A DNA stretch of 33,060 bases, taken from positions 1-33,060 of the forward strand of contig NZ_JBHTMU010000042.1 of NCBI RefSeq assembly GCF_042679605.1. Direction: 5' to 3'. Within the stretch, counting starts at the first letter, position 1. Every line of letters starts with the position of its first letter. This DNA comes from Litorisediminicola beolgyonensis. Lineage in GTDB: Bacteria; Pseudomonadota; Alphaproteobacteria; Rhodobacterales; Rhodobacteraceae. This document shows, piece after piece, positions 30,968 through 33,060 of the stretch. Under the pieces are notes generated by a model. The model searched no databases and was not told the origin of the DNA. It saw only the letters and a program-made list of their open reading frames with translations. A program made the position numbers and the translations under genes.

Positions 30968-31288
30968 ATGCGCCTGACCCGAACCTTGCCGCTTCTCGCC
31001 CTCGGGCTCGCCGCGTGCGAGACCCTGCCGGAAGGCATCGAAGAGGAAGATGTCGCCCGCTACGACGCGGCGGTGGCGACCATTGGCTGCGACATGGTCT
31101 CGGAGGCGGATTACCTGCCGGTCGAGTTGCAGGCGGGCCTGAACCGTCAGCAGGTGCTCGACATCACCGCCATGAAGGTCGAGCGGCAGGAAGCCCTCCG
31201 GCTTGAGAATGGCGGCGTGCGGGTTGTCTCCGGGCCCTGCACTCCGGCGGCAGAGCCCGCGCCGGTCGAGACCGCCGAGGCGGGCTGA
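30968..31288 (+). CDS. Small lipoprotein in the nuo operon
   Basis: A 106-residue protein with a lipoprotein signal (lipobox GLAAC, Cys17). The mature part is acidic and helical (EGIEEEDVARYDAAVATIGC, then LNRQQVLDITAMKVERQEAL), with a Cys in TIGCDM that could pair with the Cys in VSGPCTP, and a Pro/Ala/Glu tail. It would face the periplasm, anchored to a membrane. AGAGGAGG lies 7 bp before the ATG. I know no family; its place between nuoD and nuoE suggests a link to complex I, but this is only inference. Confidence 0.8.
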   Translation: MRLTRTLPLLALGLAACETLPEGIEEEDVARYDAAVATIGCDMVSEADYLPVELQAGLNRQQVLDITAMKVERQEALRLENGGVRVVSGPCTPAAEPAPVETAEAG

Positions 31289-31296
31289 GCGACGCG

Positions 31297-31584
31297 ATGG
31301 GCGGGATCGGCCAGCTTGACTGCGTCACCCACGGGCGTGTCGCGCCCGCGTTCGTCTGTCGCCATCTCGCCACGGCGCGCCGCGACGGCCGGAGCCCCGG
31401 CGTGACCTGGCTGCGCGGAGAGACCGGCCATGTGAACGCGTGGTGCGAAGAGTGCGACGCGGTGCTCGATGCCCATGGCGGCGTCTGGGACGACGAGACC
31501 GAAGGACATGCGGGGATCACGATGATCTGCGAGCCCTGCTTCGATGAACTGAAACGAACCAATGCCGTGAAGGACCTGAACTGA
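31297..31584 (+). CDS. 95-residue Cys/His-rich protein, probably zinc-binding
   Basis: The protein carries four metal-ligand-like pairs: C9/H12, C21/H23, C50/C53 (AWCEEC) and C78/C81 (ICEPCFDELKRTN). They frame a GGVWDDETEGHAGI segment. I recall a widespread uncharacterised family with the same layout (C..H, VC.H, WC..C, GGW.DE, C..C[YF]D..K..N), so a zinc-ribbon-like fold is likely. Function unknown. It starts 9 bp after the lipoprotein stop, and its TGA overlaps the nuoE ATG as TGATG. No signal peptide, so cytoplasmic. Confidence 0.82.
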   Translation: MGGIGQLDCVTHGRVAPAFVCRHLATARRDGRSPGVTWLRGETGHVNAWCEECDAVLDAHGGVWDDETEGHAGITMICEPCFDELKRTNAVKDLN

Positions 31585-32759
31585 TGCTTCGCCGTCTTCA
31601 CCACGACCAGCCCGAAAGTTTTGCCTTCACGCCCGACAACCAGGCCTGGGCCGAGGCGCAGATGACCAAGTTCCCCGAAGGCCGCCAGGCCTCGGCGATC
31701 ATCCCGCTGCTGTGGCGGGCGCAGGAGCAGGAGGGGTGGCTGTCGCGCCCGGCGATCGAGCATGTCGCAGAGCTTCTGTCGATGCCCTATATGCGGGCGC
31801 TCGAGGTCGCGACTTTCTACTTCATGTTCCAGCTGCATCCCGTTGGCAGCGTTGCGAATATCCAGATCTGCGGGACGACCTCCTGCATGATCTGCGGCGC
31901 CGAGGACCTGATCGGCGTCTGCCAGGAGAAAATCTCGAAGAACCCGCACGAGCTGTCGGCCGACGGCAAGTTTTCCTGGGAAGAGGTCGAGTGCCTCGGC
32001 GCCTGCGCGAACGCGCCGATGGCGCAGATCGGCAAGGATTACTACGAGGACCTGACCGCCGAACGGCTGGGCGAGATCATCGACGCGCTGGGTCGCGGCG
32101 AGGTCCCGCAGCCCGGCTCGCAGAGCGGGCGCTTCTCGTCGGAGCCCGCGGGTGGCGTCACGACGCTCTCCGGTCAGGCCGAGGGCGACGAGACCTATAA
32201 CGGCTCGGTCGCGCTGGCGGTCTCGATCGGCGACACGGTCAAGCGCATCGACGGCACCGAGGTGCCGCTGCGCGCGCCATGGCGCGACCGCTCGGACATC
32301 GACGGCGATGCCGAGCCCACGCCGCACACCCCGCAGGTGTCCGGCGGCGCGTTTGCCGACGAGACCGGCATCGACAAGCGTCAGGCGACGGCCCAGTCCA
32401 CCGCCAACCCTCCGAGCGCCGACGATCCGGTCGAGAAGACGCCGGACGCGAGCGACGAACCGGTCGGCACCAAGCCCGAAATGCGCGACGCTCCGCGCGA
32501 CGGCGGCGCGGATGATCTGAAGCTCATCAAGGGCGTCGGGCCGAAACTCGAGCAGCTTCTGCACTCGATGGGTGTCTATCATTTCGACCAGATCGCCTCT
32601 TGGAAGAGCGAGGAAATCGCCTGGGTCGACGAGAATCTCGAGGGATTCAAGGGCCGGGTCAGCCGCGACGATTGGGTCAATCAGGCGAAAGTCCTGCACG
32701 AGGGCGGCGAAACGGAGTTCTCAACCCGCGCCAAAAAGGGCAATGTCCAAGATACGTAA
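31584..32759 (+). CDS. nuoE: NADH-quinone oxidoreductase subunit E with C-terminal helix-hairpin-helix extension
   Basis: A 391-residue protein, far longer than a basic NuoE (about 160-240). Residues ~15-175 are the NuoE thioredoxin-fold domain carrying the 2Fe-2S cluster N1a; the ligands are C96, C101, C137 and C141. A disordered acidic Pro/Ser/Asp linker (about 175-305) leads to a compact domain at ~310-372. It begins DDLKLIKGVGPKLEQLLHSM, followed by FDQIASWKSEEIAWVDE and GRVSRDDWVNQAK, a helix-hairpin-helix-type module. I recall the same module at the end of ribosomal protein L21 in Rhodobacterales, and long NuoE forms in Rhodobacter. The stop is 30 bp before the next, edge-cut gene. Confidence 0.95.
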   Translation: MLRRLHHDQPESFAFTPDNQAWAEAQMTKFPEGRQASAIIPLLWRAQEQEGWLSRPAIEHVAELLSMPYMRALEVATFYFMFQLHPVGSVANIQICGTTSCMICGAEDLIGVCQEKISKNPHELSADGKFSWEEVECLGACANAPMAQIGKDYYEDLTAERLGEIIDALGRGEVPQPGSQSGRFSSEPAGGVTTLSGQAEGDETYNGSVALAVSIGDTVKRIDGTEVPLRAPWRDRSDIDGDAEPTPHTPQVSGGAFADETGIDKRQATAQSTANPPSADDPVEKTPDASDEPVGTKPEMRDAPRDGGADDLKLIKGVGPKLEQLLHSMGVYHFDQIASWKSEEIAWVDENLEGFKGRVSRDDWVNQAKVLHEGGETEFSTRAKKGNVQDT

Positions 32760-32789
32760 CCATGTGGACATGGCCCGGGGAGGGGACGA

Positions 32790-33060
32790 ATGGCTAATCG
32801 TAACAGTGCAATGAGCTGTCAGACAGGATGTTGGGCGCTCGCGGCGGGGGTGGGGCTTCTGGCCTGCATCCTGCTTCTGGTAATCGGCGGATACGGCTGG
32901 GTCGCGGCAATTTTCATCGGCGGTCTTCTCTTCCTCGTGCTGGGCTTCCTGTTCAGCTGGATTTTCTGTTCGCCCATGACCTCGGCGGGGTCGGCGGCGA
33001 CAAGCGGCGGCGCGGCGAAGCCCGCGGCGGCACCTGCAGCCGCGCCTGCACCGGCACCGG
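32790..33060 (+). CDS. Membrane-anchored Ala/Pro-rich protein, N-terminal part (runs off window)
   Basis: An ATG at 32790, preceded by GGGGAGGGG, opens a frame that stays open to the window end (about 90 residues seen). The N-terminus has two close hydrophobic segments (CWALAAGVGLLACILLLVIG and AAIFIGGLLFLVLGFLFSW) with Cys at the ends, followed by an Ala/Pro/Gly-rich linker. Its place right after nuoE and its low-complexity linker suggest a further C-terminal domain beyond the edge. In related nuo operons I recall a protein here described as a 41-kDa complex I-associated subunit. This is a partial gene and the function is not established. Confidence 0.75.
   Translation, partial: MANRNSAMSCQTGCWALAAGVGLLACILLLVIGGYGWVAAIFIGGLLFLVLGFLFSWIFCSPMTSAGSAATSGGAAKPAAAPAAAPAPAP

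Noticed and set aside
29440..31038. A 532-codon minus-strand frame opposite nuoD and its neighbours
   Set aside because: It crosses several confirmed plus-strand genes and has no recognisable protein features.
1..33060. tRNA, rRNA, CRISPR, integrase or complete transposase
   Set aside because: Reading both strands, I saw no tRNA-like cloverleaf, regularly spaced repeats, rRNA sequence or recombinase motifs. A dedicated scan (tRNAscan, Infernal, ISfinder) was not possible here.

Overview
This window looks like chromosome from a high-GC alphaproteobacterium of the Rhodobacterales (Roseobacter/Rhodobacter type). The evidence is an estimated GC content in the upper 60s, the nuoABC-x-D-x-x-E gene order with small extra genes between the nuo genes, a glmU-glmS pair divergent from a gph-type phosphatase, and several small conserved proteins I associate with this order. 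No tRNA, rRNA, CRISPR array, complete insertion sequence or prophage gene is visible. It reads as core chromosome rather than a genomic island.

Layout. 1-2311: the C-terminal part of a Pro/Ala-rich envelope-type protein closed by a strong terminator, then a lipocalin-like protein and a membrane protein on the minus strand. 2312-2760: a gap of lower GC with no convincing gene. 2761-6743: an acyl-CoA synthetase close to DmdB, a small sulfotransferase, a secreted small protein and an AlkB-type di-iron membrane hydroxylase. 6943-8628: a NuoE-NuoF fusion of the formate-dehydrogenase beta type, with no catalytic subunit beside it. 8759-13318: three capsule genes (kpsS, a Wza/KpsD-type export lipoprotein, kpsC) on the minus strand. 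13413-19303: riboflavin synthase, a DUF3179 protein, tyrS, anmK, moaA and a small lipoprotein. 19300-23928: a tightly overlapped glmU-glmS-alkD-like operon, divergent from a gph-like HAD phosphatase. 24057-27557: CreA, a PNPOx-fold protein, an LprI-like protein, a one-helix protein and a second acyl-CoA synthetase. 27999-33060: the start of the respiratory complex I operon (nuoA, B, C, D, E), which runs off the right edge.

How genes work together. nuoA-E encode part of the proton-pumping NADH:quinone oxidoreductase. The operon carries four extra genes (a 61-aa two-helix protein, a small lipoprotein, a cysteine/histidine-rich 95-aa protein and a membrane-anchored Ala/Pro-rich protein cut by the edge), and NuoE has an added C-terminal helix-hairpin-helix domain. 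glmS and glmU supply UDP-GlcNAc for the cell wall, and AnmK recycles anhydro-MurNAc into the same pool. The kps genes make and export the poly-Kdo-linked lipid terminus of a group 2-type capsule.

The most interesting unexplained signal is a dispersed element seen four times (about 5209-5260, 8646-8714, 17601-17670, 27629-27700). Each copy lies directly after the stop codon of a gene, in the same orientation as that gene, and consists of one or two perfect GC-rich hairpins followed by a short A/T-rich box. It looks like a lineage-specific 3'-end module.
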